64,000 bases of DNA from a virus. The DNA lies in the IMG/VR virus record IMGVR_UViG_3300038410_000026, positions 1-64,000 of that record; one strand, written 5' to 3'. Numbering within the stretch: position 1 is the stretch's first letter; every line of letters starts with the position of its first letter. Shown one piece after another: positions 24,955-31,991 of this stretch. The notes under the pieces were generated by a model, which was not told the DNA's origin, did no database searches, and worked only from the letters and a program-made list of their open reading frames with translations. The position numbers and the translations under genes are program-made.

Positions 24955-25245
24955 CGCCGACCTCCGTAGCCATTGTCTGGGCAGACATCGGCCTAGTATA
25001 TCACCCAAAATATATACCGGCGCACCAAACACACTCCAGACCCCCTCCCGGCAACCCCCCTATAATAAGGATACGTCCTCCCTGCCGCACTTCCTTATAG
25101 CCTTGCAAGCCTTTTAGCACAGCCCCACGGTCCCGAGGCAGCCAAAATCCCGGCAAAACACCCGCTCCTATGACATTTTCTTTGTATTTTATGCAAGCCT
25201 TTCCACCCCAGGAGTACGGCTGGCCAGTGGCCAAAACCAGCATTT
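24955..25245. other. Gap between divergent genes
   Basis: No convincing gene. It contains an AT-rich block GGTATATATTTTGGGTGATATACT (minus strand, about 25016-24993, written here as two overlapping parts would exceed need) that looks like promoter DNA for the Cys-rich gene, but no clear -35. Confidence 0.3.
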
Positions 25246-25263
25246 TATAGCCTGCTGGCTATA
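25246..25263. promoter_or_regulatory. Inverted repeat, possible operator
   Basis: TATAGCC, 4-bp centre TGCT, GGCTATA: a perfect 7-bp dyad just upstream of the promoter of the XRE-like regulator at 25309. A nearby pair of TGGCCA words (about 25221-25232) adds to the symmetry. Autoregulation is a plausible use. Confidence 0.4.
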
Positions 25264-25271
25264 TTTTCCTC

Positions 25272-25301
25272 TTGCGTCCCTATCGGTGCTAGGTGTACAG
25301 T
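25272..25301 (+). promoter_or_regulatory. Rightward promoter, probably leaderless
   Basis: TTGCGT, 18-bp spacer, TACAGT, then 7 nt to the ATG at 25309. There is no ribosome site, so the mRNA probably begins at or next to the start codon. Confidence 0.5.
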
Positions 25302-25308
25302 ATAGGCT

Positions 25309-25650
25309 ATGGCAATAGAGACGCAAACAGGAGATGGGCCGGAGCAAGAGCAGAAGCGCAGGGAACGCTTCAACAGGCGTATCCTGCTCTCGGAGCAGGC
25401 CCGCCTGGAAGCCATCGAACTGATTTCAAAGCTGGTCTACATGCGCCGCGATCTGCTGAAGATCCCCCAGGGAGAGCTTGCCTCCGCCATGGGGATCGAA
25501 CAGCCTTCACTTGCCAGATTCGAAACTGGCCGCTACGGCGGGCAGGGCGTCCCGCGTCTGGACACCATCATGAGGTACTGTCTCGCCCTCGGGGTCAAGC
25601 TTGTAGTCGATGCCTCGGGAGCGCCCTCCAACCTGCCGCCAGCCGCCTGA
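25309..25650 (+). CDS. XRE-family HTH regulator
   Basis: 113 residues. Residues 37-100 hold an XRE-type helix-turn-helix: RRDLLKIPQGELASAMGIEQ then PSLARFETGRY and a following LDTIMRYCLALGVKLVVD strand typical of HigA/MqsA-like antitoxin-regulators. It is the first rightward gene after the divergence zone, with a leaderless promoter and a dyad upstream, fitting an early repressor. The next gene is of toxin-antitoxin-like type. Confidence 0.8.
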   Translation: MAIETQTGDGPEQEQKRRERFNRRILLSEQARLEAIELISKLVYMRRDLLKIPQGELASAMGIEQPSLARFETGRYGGQGVPRLDTIMRYCLALGVKLVVDASGAPSNLPPAA

Positions 25651-25663
25651 GAGAGGTAGGCCC

Positions 25664-26131
25664 ATGCCAAAGATGGAATGGATAAAATCTTCCACCAGCG
25701 GAACCATCCTGAGATATTGCGACATGAGCACTGAGCGGATCGTGGGGGAAGTGTTCTCGGGAACCGATGGGATACACTTTGCTTCCTGCGGAAATATAGC
25801 TTTCGGCCAGTTCCTCAGTTTGCAGGCAGCCCAGTTGGCCGTCCAGGATCACTATGCGAATGAGGTGATCTACGAGCTTGTGGGTCGTTCCAGCCAATCG
25901 GCAATCGCCAAACAAATCCAACAGCTTCGTGAGCTAAAGCCGGGGTGGGATTCCTATCGCGCCAAACCCATCACGGAGGCGGCGCTGCGGATGGCCGAAG
26001 CCATTATGGGCACGACCGCGACTTCGGTGCCAACGGCTGATGGCGGAATCCAGCTTGAATGGCATACTGCTGGAGTCGAGGCCATCATCGATATCAATCC
26101 GGATGGAACAATCAACTATGGTGATTCATAA
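25664..26131 (+). CDS. Hypothetical protein with WDSY/DGG-type C-terminal domain
   Basis: 155 residues from the ATG at 25664 (GAGAGGTAGGCCC before it). Residues 86-150 (LRELKPGWDSYRAKPITEAA, then VPTADGGIQLEWHTAG) match a widespread small domain seen beside regulators in bacteria and phages, with no assigned activity. It follows the XRE-like gene by 13 nt and may be its partner. Confidence 0.65.
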   Translation: MPKMEWIKSSTSGTILRYCDMSTERIVGEVFSGTDGIHFASCGNIAFGQFLSLQAAQLAVQDHYANEVIYELVGRSSQSAIAKQIQQLRELKPGWDSYRAKPITEAALRMAEAIMGTTATSVPTADGGIQLEWHTAGVEAIIDINPDGTINYGDS

Positions 26132-26136
26132 ATCTG

Positions 26137-26152
26137 TGTCCAGATCTGGACA
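26137..26152. promoter_or_regulatory. Perfect palindrome TGTCCAGATCTGGACA
   Basis: Exact copy of the 16-bp palindrome, 5 nt after the stop of the previous gene and 18 nt before the next ATG, on the rightward arm. Confidence 0.65.
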
Positions 26153-26170
26153 TGGAGCGAGGGGAGAAAA

Positions 26171-26377
26171 ATGACAAAAGGAAGCTCCAAGGCATCTATG
26201 TTCCCTAAGATAATGTATATCTATCGCATGTATGATAACTATCATGGTCCACTCTTCGACGCCCTTCCGTCCATCGACAGGTTTAGCGAAGAGACGGTAT
26301 ACCAGGATGGCGATGCGGTCGCGGTCTATGAGTTCAAAGAGATCAAGCGGTTGAAGAAGACGGTTGCGCTGGAGTAG
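26171..26377 (+). CDS. Small hypothetical protein
   Basis: 68 residues, not recognised; Tyr-rich first third (MYIYRMYDNYHGPLF), then a DAVAVYEFKEIKRLKK end. GGGGAGAAAA precedes the ATG. Confidence 0.6.
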   Translation: MTKGSSKASMFPKIMYIYRMYDNYHGPLFDALPSIDRFSEETVYQDGDAVAVYEFKEIKRLKKTVALE

Positions 26378-26417
26378 GGGAACAGTTGCACCATCTCCTA
26401 AATTTGCTCTGTTTGTA

Positions 26418-26702
26418 ATGGATATCCGGGAAGCATTGACGATCCTGATTTCTCGCTACCGCGTTGCGGCGCAAGTCGTCGAGTACGAATACGATCCCGC
26501 TGGCAGTAGTTATAGCCTTGCGCCATCGCCTCGTGATCTTGAAGTGCTGCGATGCTTCGGAGTCGAGATCAAGGAGGACGATCTCTACCTGACAACGTAT
26601 CAATCAAAGGAACACTTTTCTCTTGATCCAAAATCGGTTCGCCTGATCGTGGACACAATCATGGAGAAAATGGAACATTCGGGACTTAAAAATGTTTCCT
26701 GA
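26418..26702 (+). CDS. Small hypothetical protein
   Basis: 94 residues if started at the ATG at 26418; a TTG at 26364 would add 18 residues. No clear ribosome site at either. MDIREALTILISRYRVAAQV and ending helix LIVDTIMEKMEHSG are plausible coding. Function unknown. Confidence 0.45.
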   Translation: MDIREALTILISRYRVAAQVVEYEYDPAGSSYSLAPSPRDLEVLRCFGVEIKEDDLYLTTYQSKEHFSLDPKSVRLIVDTIMEKMEHSGLKNVS

Positions 26703-26713
26703 AAGTCAGACAT

Positions 26714-26929
26714 ATGGGCTCATCCACGACTCTAGTAATTATCGTTACCATGATCTGCTGGAGCATTCCGGTCATGCTCTACTTTTTGATAGATAGCGTT
26801 GGAAGGCAGGCTAGCCGCTATGGCGAACTGCGAGTCAAGGACTTCCTGCTCATGATTTTAGCGGCTATCTTCATGTTGGGTATGCCGGGATGGCTGTATT
26901 TCGTGATTCGGTATTTAGGTAAGGTATGA
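26714..26929 (+). CDS. Small two-helix membrane protein
   Basis: 71 residues with two hydrophobic segments, TLVIIVTMICWSIPVMLYFL and FLLMILAAIFMLGMPGWLYF, and a charged loop between. Holin-like size and topology; the SleB-type lysin gene is the next protein gene, after array 3. The first array block begins immediately after its stop codon. Confidence 0.6.
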   Translation: MGSSTTLVIIVTMICWSIPVMLYFLIDSVGRQASRYGELRVKDFLLMILAAIFMLGMPGWLYFVIRYLGKV

Positions 26930-28302
26930 GAATGTTTCGATAGATATGGAGCGAGCCACGTTCGGGGAATGTTCCAAAAAAGTTGAGCGAGCCATCGAAT
27001 GAGAATATTTCATGCCGAGTGAGCGAGCCAGTATTGGGGAATGTTTCGACAGATCTGAGCGAGCCATTTCGCGTGAATGTTTCACGATAAGCGAGCGAGC
27101 CAGAGATCGGAAATGTTTCACGTGGTGCGAACGAGCCATTGATCGTGAATGTTTCATGATGGCAGAGCGAGCCAGTGCTGGGGAATGTTTCATTGCGATG
27201 TGAGCGAGCTACGGAGCGAGAATGTTCTGCAAAAGTGAGCGAGCCAAGACTCAGGAATGTTTCAAGCCACGAGAGCGAGCCAAGGCGAGTGAATGTTTCA
27301 GATATTCGGAGCGAGCCATAGGATCTGAATGTTTCATACGGGGGAAGCGAGCCAGTGAAGCCGAATGTTTCAAGTTGCAGGAGCGAACCAAGAAGAAAGA
27401 ATGTTTCACGAAAAGCGAGCGAGCCATAGGATCTGAATGTTTCATATGCAGGAGCGAGCCAAGCCGGAGGAATGTTTCAAACTGCAAGGGCGAGCCATTG
27501 GATGTGAATGTTTCACGAGTTCAGAGCGAGCCATTCCAAAAGAATGTTTCATGACCTGTGAGCGAGCCATTTCACGTGAAAGTTTCACGCCACGCGAGCG
27601 AGTCAAGAGAGTCTAATGTTTCATGATTATAGAACGAGCCAATGACGGGGAAGGTTTCGATAGATGTTAGCGAGTCATTGACGGGGAATGTTTCACATGC
27701 TGTGAGCGAGCCATTGATCGGGAATGTTTCATGAGAAGCGAGCGAGCCATGTCGATGGAATGTTTCAACAGATGTGAGCGAGCCATGCCTGAAGAATGTT
27801 TCATAAAGCGTGAGCGAGCCATTTCAGCGGAATGTTTCATTGCGAGTGAGTGAGCCGTACAAAATGACTGTTTCATGTAGATAGAGCGAGCCATTGAGCA
27901 TGTATGTTTCATGATGCGTGAGCGAGCCATTGGTAGAGAATGTTTCAGCAGTAGTGAGCGAACCATGGAGCGGTAAGGTTTCAGCGAGCATGAGTTAGTC
28001 AATAAGAGTGAAGGTTTCACTGGAATTGAGCGAGCCATTGGCACAGAATGCTTCAAGATAGATGAGCGAGCCAAAGTGGCAGATGGTTTCATCAGGTGGG
28101 AGCGAGCCAAAAGTCGAGAATGTTTCATGAGAAGCGAGCGAGCCAGCAGCGCTTAACGTTCCATTGTAGATGAGCGAGCCATTGGAAGAGAAGGTTTCAG
28201 AAATTGGGAGCGAGCCAAAATGAACGAATGTTTCATCTGAAGTGAGCGAGCCACTGCCAAGGAATGTTTCGTGAGGCGTGAGCGAGCCAAGGACAAAGAT
28301 GG
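26930..28302 (+). repeat. 36-bp bipartite repeat array 3 (about 38 units)
   Basis: Plus-strand unit GAATGTTTCA, N8, GAGCGAGCCA, N8. This is the reverse complement orientation to arrays 1 and 2, so all three read the same way along their local transcription. A few units have 7- or 9-base words or altered blocks. Recurrent words include taggatct (twice) and tgagaagc (twice). Both strands carry long open frames with 12-residue periodicity because 36 is a multiple of three, but stops and indels interrupt them and there is no ribosome site. Confidence 0.93.
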
Positions 28303-28389
28303 TATTCAAATGTGCGGAGCGCTAGGAGCGTAATCCGCTCCTCGGATGTAACTGGATGCTCTGGTGAATCAACTCTTGGAAGGTAAGCA

Positions 28390-29016
28390 ATGGCCAAAAA
28401 AGATAGTGAAAATGCTCCGAATGTCCTAGGCATACGGCTGGGAGTGTCCGACGCTTGGACTTCCTGGATTTTAGAGCATCACGTAAATCTAACAGAGTTA
28501 GTCAAGGACTCGATCAAGCAAAGCTTCGAGGATTGGCTTTCCAGGACCGGAGATGAAATTCTCAAACAGATTGTACTGGTGGCCATGGCTCCTCCAGGGC
28601 CACCATCTATTGGTTTTATGGATTTATACGATGATTTCATCGCTGCTCTGACTGTCTGGCGCGAAGCGCGTGGAGAGCCACCGGATGGTAGGCTTGCAGT
28701 TGCCATGGTAATCCGGAACCGCATGAAAGATCCCCGCTGGCCGGATTCCGCATCCAATGTCTGTTTGCAGGCCAAGCAGTTCTCCTGCTTCAATTTGGGA
28801 GATCCCAATTCGGTCCTTTTCCCTACTGCCACTGGCGATGAGAGTTGGAAGTCTTCCTGTGTAGCCTGGATGAAATCTAAGCATTTGAGTCTGGCCTCGG
28901 ATGATCTCACCCATGGGGCCAATCATTATCTGAACCCGAACGCAGGCAGGCCGAATTGGCTTGACTCGTCCAAGGTGACCATGAAGATCGGAAACCATAC
29001 GTTTCTGAAACTGTGA
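28390..29016 (+). CDS. SleB-type cell wall hydrolase (endolysin)
   Basis: 208 residues. The C-terminal 130 residues match the Hydrolase_2/SleB family: LTVWREARGEPPDGRLAVAM with catalytic Glu in the REARGE motif, VIRNRMKDPRWPDS, then QFSCFN. The enzyme cuts peptidoglycan and is a common phage endolysin. An N-terminal part of about 75 residues has no known domain and could be a cell-wall binding or anchor region. GGAAGGTAAGCA precedes the ATG. Confidence 0.85.
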   Translation: MAKKDSENAPNVLGIRLGVSDAWTSWILEHHVNLTELVKDSIKQSFEDWLSRTGDEILKQIVLVAMAPPGPPSIGFMDLYDDFIAALTVWREARGEPPDGRLAVAMVIRNRMKDPRWPDSASNVCLQAKQFSCFNLGDPNSVLFPTATGDESWKSSCVAWMKSKHLSLASDDLTHGANHYLNPNAGRPNWLDSSKVTMKIGNHTFLKL

Positions 29017-29023
29017 GGATATT

Positions 29024-29131
29024 ATGCCGTTCAATCGAAGGAAGTTCCTAACTTTCGAATTCAGCGCACTACCCTTAGCTCCGACCATCAGCCGTCCTCC
29101 TGCGCCGAACTATACTAATCCGAAATTGTAA
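29024..29131 (+). CDS. 35-residue peptide
   Basis: MPFNRRKFLTFEFSALPLAP and a Pro-rich end. GAGG lies 5 nt before the ATG and the gap after the lysin stop is 7 nt, so it is probably translated. Role unknown. Confidence 0.4.
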   Translation: MPFNRRKFLTFEFSALPLAPTISRPPAPNYTNPKL

Positions 29132-29200
29132 ACTTTATTGGAAGAACGGTCAATTTAATAGCTGGTAAACGTGTATTATCCTTGTTATCCTTGATTTCAA

Positions 29201-29842
29201 ATGAAGCCCCGTAGGGTGCGTGCTTTCCAAGCCGGTATCGGCCTCCGATGCTCAGTACTAATCCGTACATTTTCATTGATGTTGGTGATTGGAATGGGGT
29301 TACTAGCTCAAGAGAAAAGCCAGTACGTAATTGTATACGATACCGTCAATGGGGTTGCGGCCCTATCCATGGCGGAACTGAAGGCAACCGATATCATTAA
29401 AGATCTTCAATCTAGGATAGCCTTACTGTTGGCGCAGAACATCACCCTCCAGGGCCGCGTGACGGCCCTGGAGTCGAAGATAGGGTTGGCGCTGGTCTTC
29501 TCGTCGCCCTTGGCCGTCACCCCCACCGGCATCGCCTATCTGCAAAAATGTCCCAGTGGGCAGGGCTACTTCTTCGATGGCACCATCGGGCGTTGGGCGT
29601 GTTCTCCCATGGGATTGCAGAACGCCGGAGTGGGAGCGATTACCGCCGACAAGGGCACAAAAATGTGGGTGGACGCTAATGGGACCACCCATGTCGCCAT
29701 CGATTATCCCCTGAACCCCGGTCCCGCTCCGGGAACCGAATATAGCCAGTGCGCACTCGGGCAGTGGACGGCTGATGCCCAATACCTCTACGTATGTGTA
29801 GCGAGTGGACACTGGAAACGAGTTGCGTTTGGTACATGGTAA
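29201..29842 (+). CDS. Exported coiled-coil protein with C-terminal receptor-like domain
   Basis: 213 residues. An N-terminal signal-like helix (SVLIRTFSLMLVIGMGLLAQ) is followed by a coiled-coil (about 60-95, SMAELKATDIIKDLQSRIAL then LLAQNITLQGRVTALE). The rest has Trp/Gly-rich strands with Cys pairs. Fits a membrane- or envelope-linked trimer; no family name. Confidence 0.6.
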   Translation: MKPRRVRAFQAGIGLRCSVLIRTFSLMLVIGMGLLAQEKSQYVIVYDTVNGVAALSMAELKATDIIKDLQSRIALLLAQNITLQGRVTALESKIGLALVFSSPLAVTPTGIAYLQKCPSGQGYFFDGTIGRWACSPMGLQNAGVGAITADKGTKMWVDANGTTHVAIDYPLNPGPAPGTEYSQCALGQWTADAQYLYVCVASGHWKRVAFGTW

Positions 29843-29863
29843 ATCCGCGTCCAGAGAGAACAA

Positions 29864-30889
29864 ATGAAGCCCCAGAAGTTACCCATCAAACTGGCCATCG
29901 CCTATAAGAATTTCGCCGCTCATGCCGGAATCTCCCACATCGGCCTGGGCGTGAGCGCCCTGAATATCTGTAAGGTATTGAGAGATCAGGGAATTAATGT
30001 AATCGTCTGGCCGATAGTCTCACCTGCCGATTTGCTGCAACACTTACGCACCGACAAGGATGTCACCCATGTCGTCGTTTCCGCTCCGTGGATACCCATC
30101 GCCGACTGGATCAACATCACACGCACTTATCCTGACCACATATTCGCGGTCAACTGCCACTCGAATGTCGGTTTCCTCTTTGCCGATCCGAGGGGGATGG
30201 AATTGCTGCGCGAAGGGCTGAAGCTGGAGTTGGGAACCTGGAACTTTCACATTGCTGGCAACAGCAGGAAGTTCCAGCGGTGGATCGAGGATACCTACGA
30301 GCAGCCGTGCAGCTATCTGCCGAATCTCTATCACCTTCAGAAAGTCCGCATCAACCGCCCGCTGTTCAGTGGTGGTGTATTGAGGGTCGGATGTTTCGGC
30401 GCTGCCAGACCGCTCAAGAACTGCATCAGCGCGGCGGCTTCCGCTTTGGAGATGGCTGCTGATATGCACGTCTCGCTCGAATTCTGGATCTCGGGCGGCA
30501 GAAGCGAGGGATCTCAGGGGATTCTAAACTCCATGCAGGCGATGTACCGGGATCTGCCGCACGCCAAGCTTGTAATCCAGAACTGGCAGACTTGGCCGGA
30601 GTTCCGGGTGACCGTGCGGCACATGAACCTGCTCCTGCAACCGAGCCATTCCGAGTCCTTTAATATGGTGACCGCCGATGGCGTAGCAGAGGGGATACCG
30701 AGCGTTGTCAGCGATGCGGTGGATTGGGTGCCAGAACACTGGAAGGCGTGTATGGATGACGTTGGAGAAATAGCCAGAACGGGCCGGTGCCTATTGGGCG
30801 ATATTCACGCCCCAGCAGATGGGTTGGCTGCGCTTGAAGACCATAATCTCCACGGGGTTATGGCCTGGAAGGAGTTCCTCACATTATGA
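29864..30889 (+). CDS. Glycosyltransferase (GT-B, family 4-like)
   Basis: 341 residues. N-terminal GISHIGLGVSALNI fits the sugar-acceptor Rossmann half; the C-terminal half has LRVGCFGAARPLKN (the donor-domain start) and LLLQPSHSESFNMVTADGVAEGIPSVVS, the standard E-x7-E nucleotide-sugar motif. It may glycosylate phage DNA, virion or host surface polymers. A degenerate GTCCAGA half of the 16-bp palindrome precedes the start. Confidence 0.85.
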   Translation: MKPQKLPIKLAIAYKNFAAHAGISHIGLGVSALNICKVLRDQGINVIVWPIVSPADLLQHLRTDKDVTHVVVSAPWIPIADWINITRTYPDHIFAVNCHSNVGFLFADPRGMELLREGLKLELGTWNFHIAGNSRKFQRWIEDTYEQPCSYLPNLYHLQKVRINRPLFSGGVLRVGCFGAARPLKNCISAAASALEMAADMHVSLEFWISGGRSEGSQGILNSMQAMYRDLPHAKLVIQNWQTWPEFRVTVRHMNLLLQPSHSESFNMVTADGVAEGIPSVVSDAVDWVPEHWKACMDDVGEIARTGRCLLGDIHAPADGLAALEDHNLHGVMAWKEFLTL

Positions 30890-31086
30890 AGACCAAACTG
30901 TTGACCATCTCGTTTCTGATAGACTCAAAGATACACAGGGAATCCTATTACTACGACTACGATCCGTCGAGTCCTCAGCCCAACTTCTTCATCTTGAACG
31001 GTGTGGCATATCTCACTGAAAGATCAGGGATAGTCCGATACTTCCCGTTATCGCATATACTCGGGATGCAAGTCGGAGACGGGTAG
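30886..31086 (+). CDS. Small hypothetical protein
   Basis: 66 residues, coupled to the glycosyltransferase by a 4-nt overlap (ATGA). Aromatic-rich (YYYDYDPSSPQPNFF). Its stop codon lies within the left inverted repeat of the 590-bp unit at 31080, so the unit may have altered its C-terminus. Confidence 0.6.
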   Translation: MKTKLLTISFLIDSKIHRESYYYDYDPSSPQPNFFILNGVAYLTERSGIVRYFPLSHILGMQVGDG

Positions 31087-31107
31087 TGTCCTAGTTCGAC
31101 ACGATGC

Positions 31108-31176
31108 AAAAAAGCGCCTGAGCTTTTGGGGCCTAAACCCCAAATCGAGACGCTAGGCGACTCATCTCAGACGCAT
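31108..31176 (-). ncRNA. Candidate small RNA with self-closing stem and U tail
   Basis: Minus-strand RNA of about 68 nt: GCGUCUGAG at its 5' side pairs with CUCAGGCGC just before UUUUUU (31113-31108), a 9-bp stem with one G-U. Inside is a second perfect hairpin, UUUGGGG/CCCCAAA (31144-31125). A sigma70-like promoter ends about 5-7 nt upstream of the stem. No reading frame is present. Confidence 0.5.
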
Positions 31177-31180
31177 TTCT

Positions 31181-31210
31181 ATAATAAGAGAAATTACAAG
31201 ATTCCGTCAA
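31181..31210 (-). promoter_or_regulatory. Promoter of the small RNA
   Basis: Minus strand TTGACG, 18-bp spacer, TATTAT. The predicted start at about 31174 coincides with the first base pair of the RNA stem. Confidence 0.6.
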
Positions 31211-31279
31211 CAGAAATCAGATTAAAGAGTCTTCAAATATGTGTTAGGATTGGAATTGGGGGAAGAAGGGGACGCCGAA

Positions 31280-31603
31280 ATGGATACTTCTGAAGCTGTC
31301 CTTGGACAAACATCGCATGGCCCCGTTCGCCTGCCGACAGGTGCGGTCGGAGTTTCCGGCCAAGTCGCTGTAGAGGCGCTCTCTAAGAAGGCGGCCGAGC
31401 AGTTCATACAGGCCCGCATCCGTCAGGATATATTCTCACTAGCCGAGGGGACCGTAACCATTCAATGGCCAGCCGCGCTCAGTGCTGAGAGCTTTCAGGA
31501 TCTCGCCGACTGGCTGGATATTGTGAAGAGGAAGATCGGAAGATCCGTCAAGGCTGCTGAACCCGGTCTTAATTTCGGCGACCCGAGCATGTACAAGCCG
31601 TAA
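31280..31603 (+). CDS. Hypothetical cargo protein of the 590-bp unit
   Basis: 107 residues from the ATG at 31280 (AAGGGG 7 nt before). The C-terminal part, TVTIQWPAALSAESFQDLADWL and a basic helix, resembles a short motif seen in small uncharacterised plasmid and phage proteins. Function unknown. It is the only gene between the inverted repeats. Confidence 0.55.
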   Translation: MDTSEAVLGQTSHGPVRLPTGAVGVSGQVAVEALSKKAAEQFIQARIRQDIFSLAEGTVTIQWPAALSAESFQDLADWLDIVKRKIGRSVKAAEPGLNFGDPSMYKP

Positions 31604-31682
31604 GGACAGTGCGAAATTTCCCTCTCCCGACCGCCACCAAGGATCAATGCAACATTAGGACACTACCCGGAACCGTGGGCTT

Positions 31683-31991
31683 TCATTCTGCCGGAATGGC
31701 AGCCTCCAACTCCGCAATTTCTTTCCGGAGAGCTTCCCGCTTCTCCTCGGCGGTCTTCAGAGACTCTAGCCGGATCTTGGCCTCACGCAACCGCTTGGCC
31801 ATAACGTCGGTCTTGCGGGTGCGAACCTCACGCTTCAATTCAGAGATCCGTTCATCGAGCCACACCGGGGCATCGGTAGAAAGCTCCATGTAGCACCGCT
31901 TCAAGGAGGTAGCTGTGCCATAAAGATAAACCACCTCTTCGAGCGACAAGCGAATCAGGTCCAGGTTCTTTAGCTCATCCAATTCCAGCAT
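31683..31991 (-). CDS. Coiled-coil protein downstream of Ro60-like gene
   Basis: 102 residues from the ATG at 31991, preceded by GAGGAGG and overlapping the Ro60-like stop by 17 nt. About residues 50-98 form a charged coiled-coil (DVMAKRLREAKIRLESLK). The overlap suggests it works with the Ro60-like protein, perhaps as an assembly partner. Confidence 0.65.
   Translation of the reverse strand: MLELDELKNLDLIRLSLEEVVYLYGTATSLKRCYMELSTDAPVWLDERISELKREVRTRKTDVMAKRLREAKIRLESLKTAEEKREALRKEIAELEAAIPAE

Larger units (their letters stand above)
31080..31669. mobile_element. 590-bp unit bounded by 14-bp perfect inverted repeats
   Basis: CGGGTAGTGTCCTA at 31080-31093 and its exact reverse complement at 31656-31669. 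Between them lie a minus-strand small RNA gene with its own promoter and terminator, and one rightward gene. No transposase is inside and no target duplication was seen, so it would be a non-autonomous element or an inserted moron if it moved at all. Confidence 0.5.

Noticed and set aside
25001-25243. Minus-strand frame of 80 codons before the XRE regulator
   Set aside because: No ribosome site and it spans promoter-like DNA; the Cys-rich gene starts better at 24954.
6366-28302. 36-bp arrays as CRISPR
   Set aside because: Variable words are only 8 bp, there are two different constant blocks per unit, and no Cas1, Cas2 or effector genes are near.
26930-28302. Arrays as genes for a 12-residue repeat protein (MARS..KHS or ERA..ECF)
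   Set aside because: Because 36 is a multiple of three, frames stay open on both strands; stops, frameshifting units and missing ribosome sites argue against translation.
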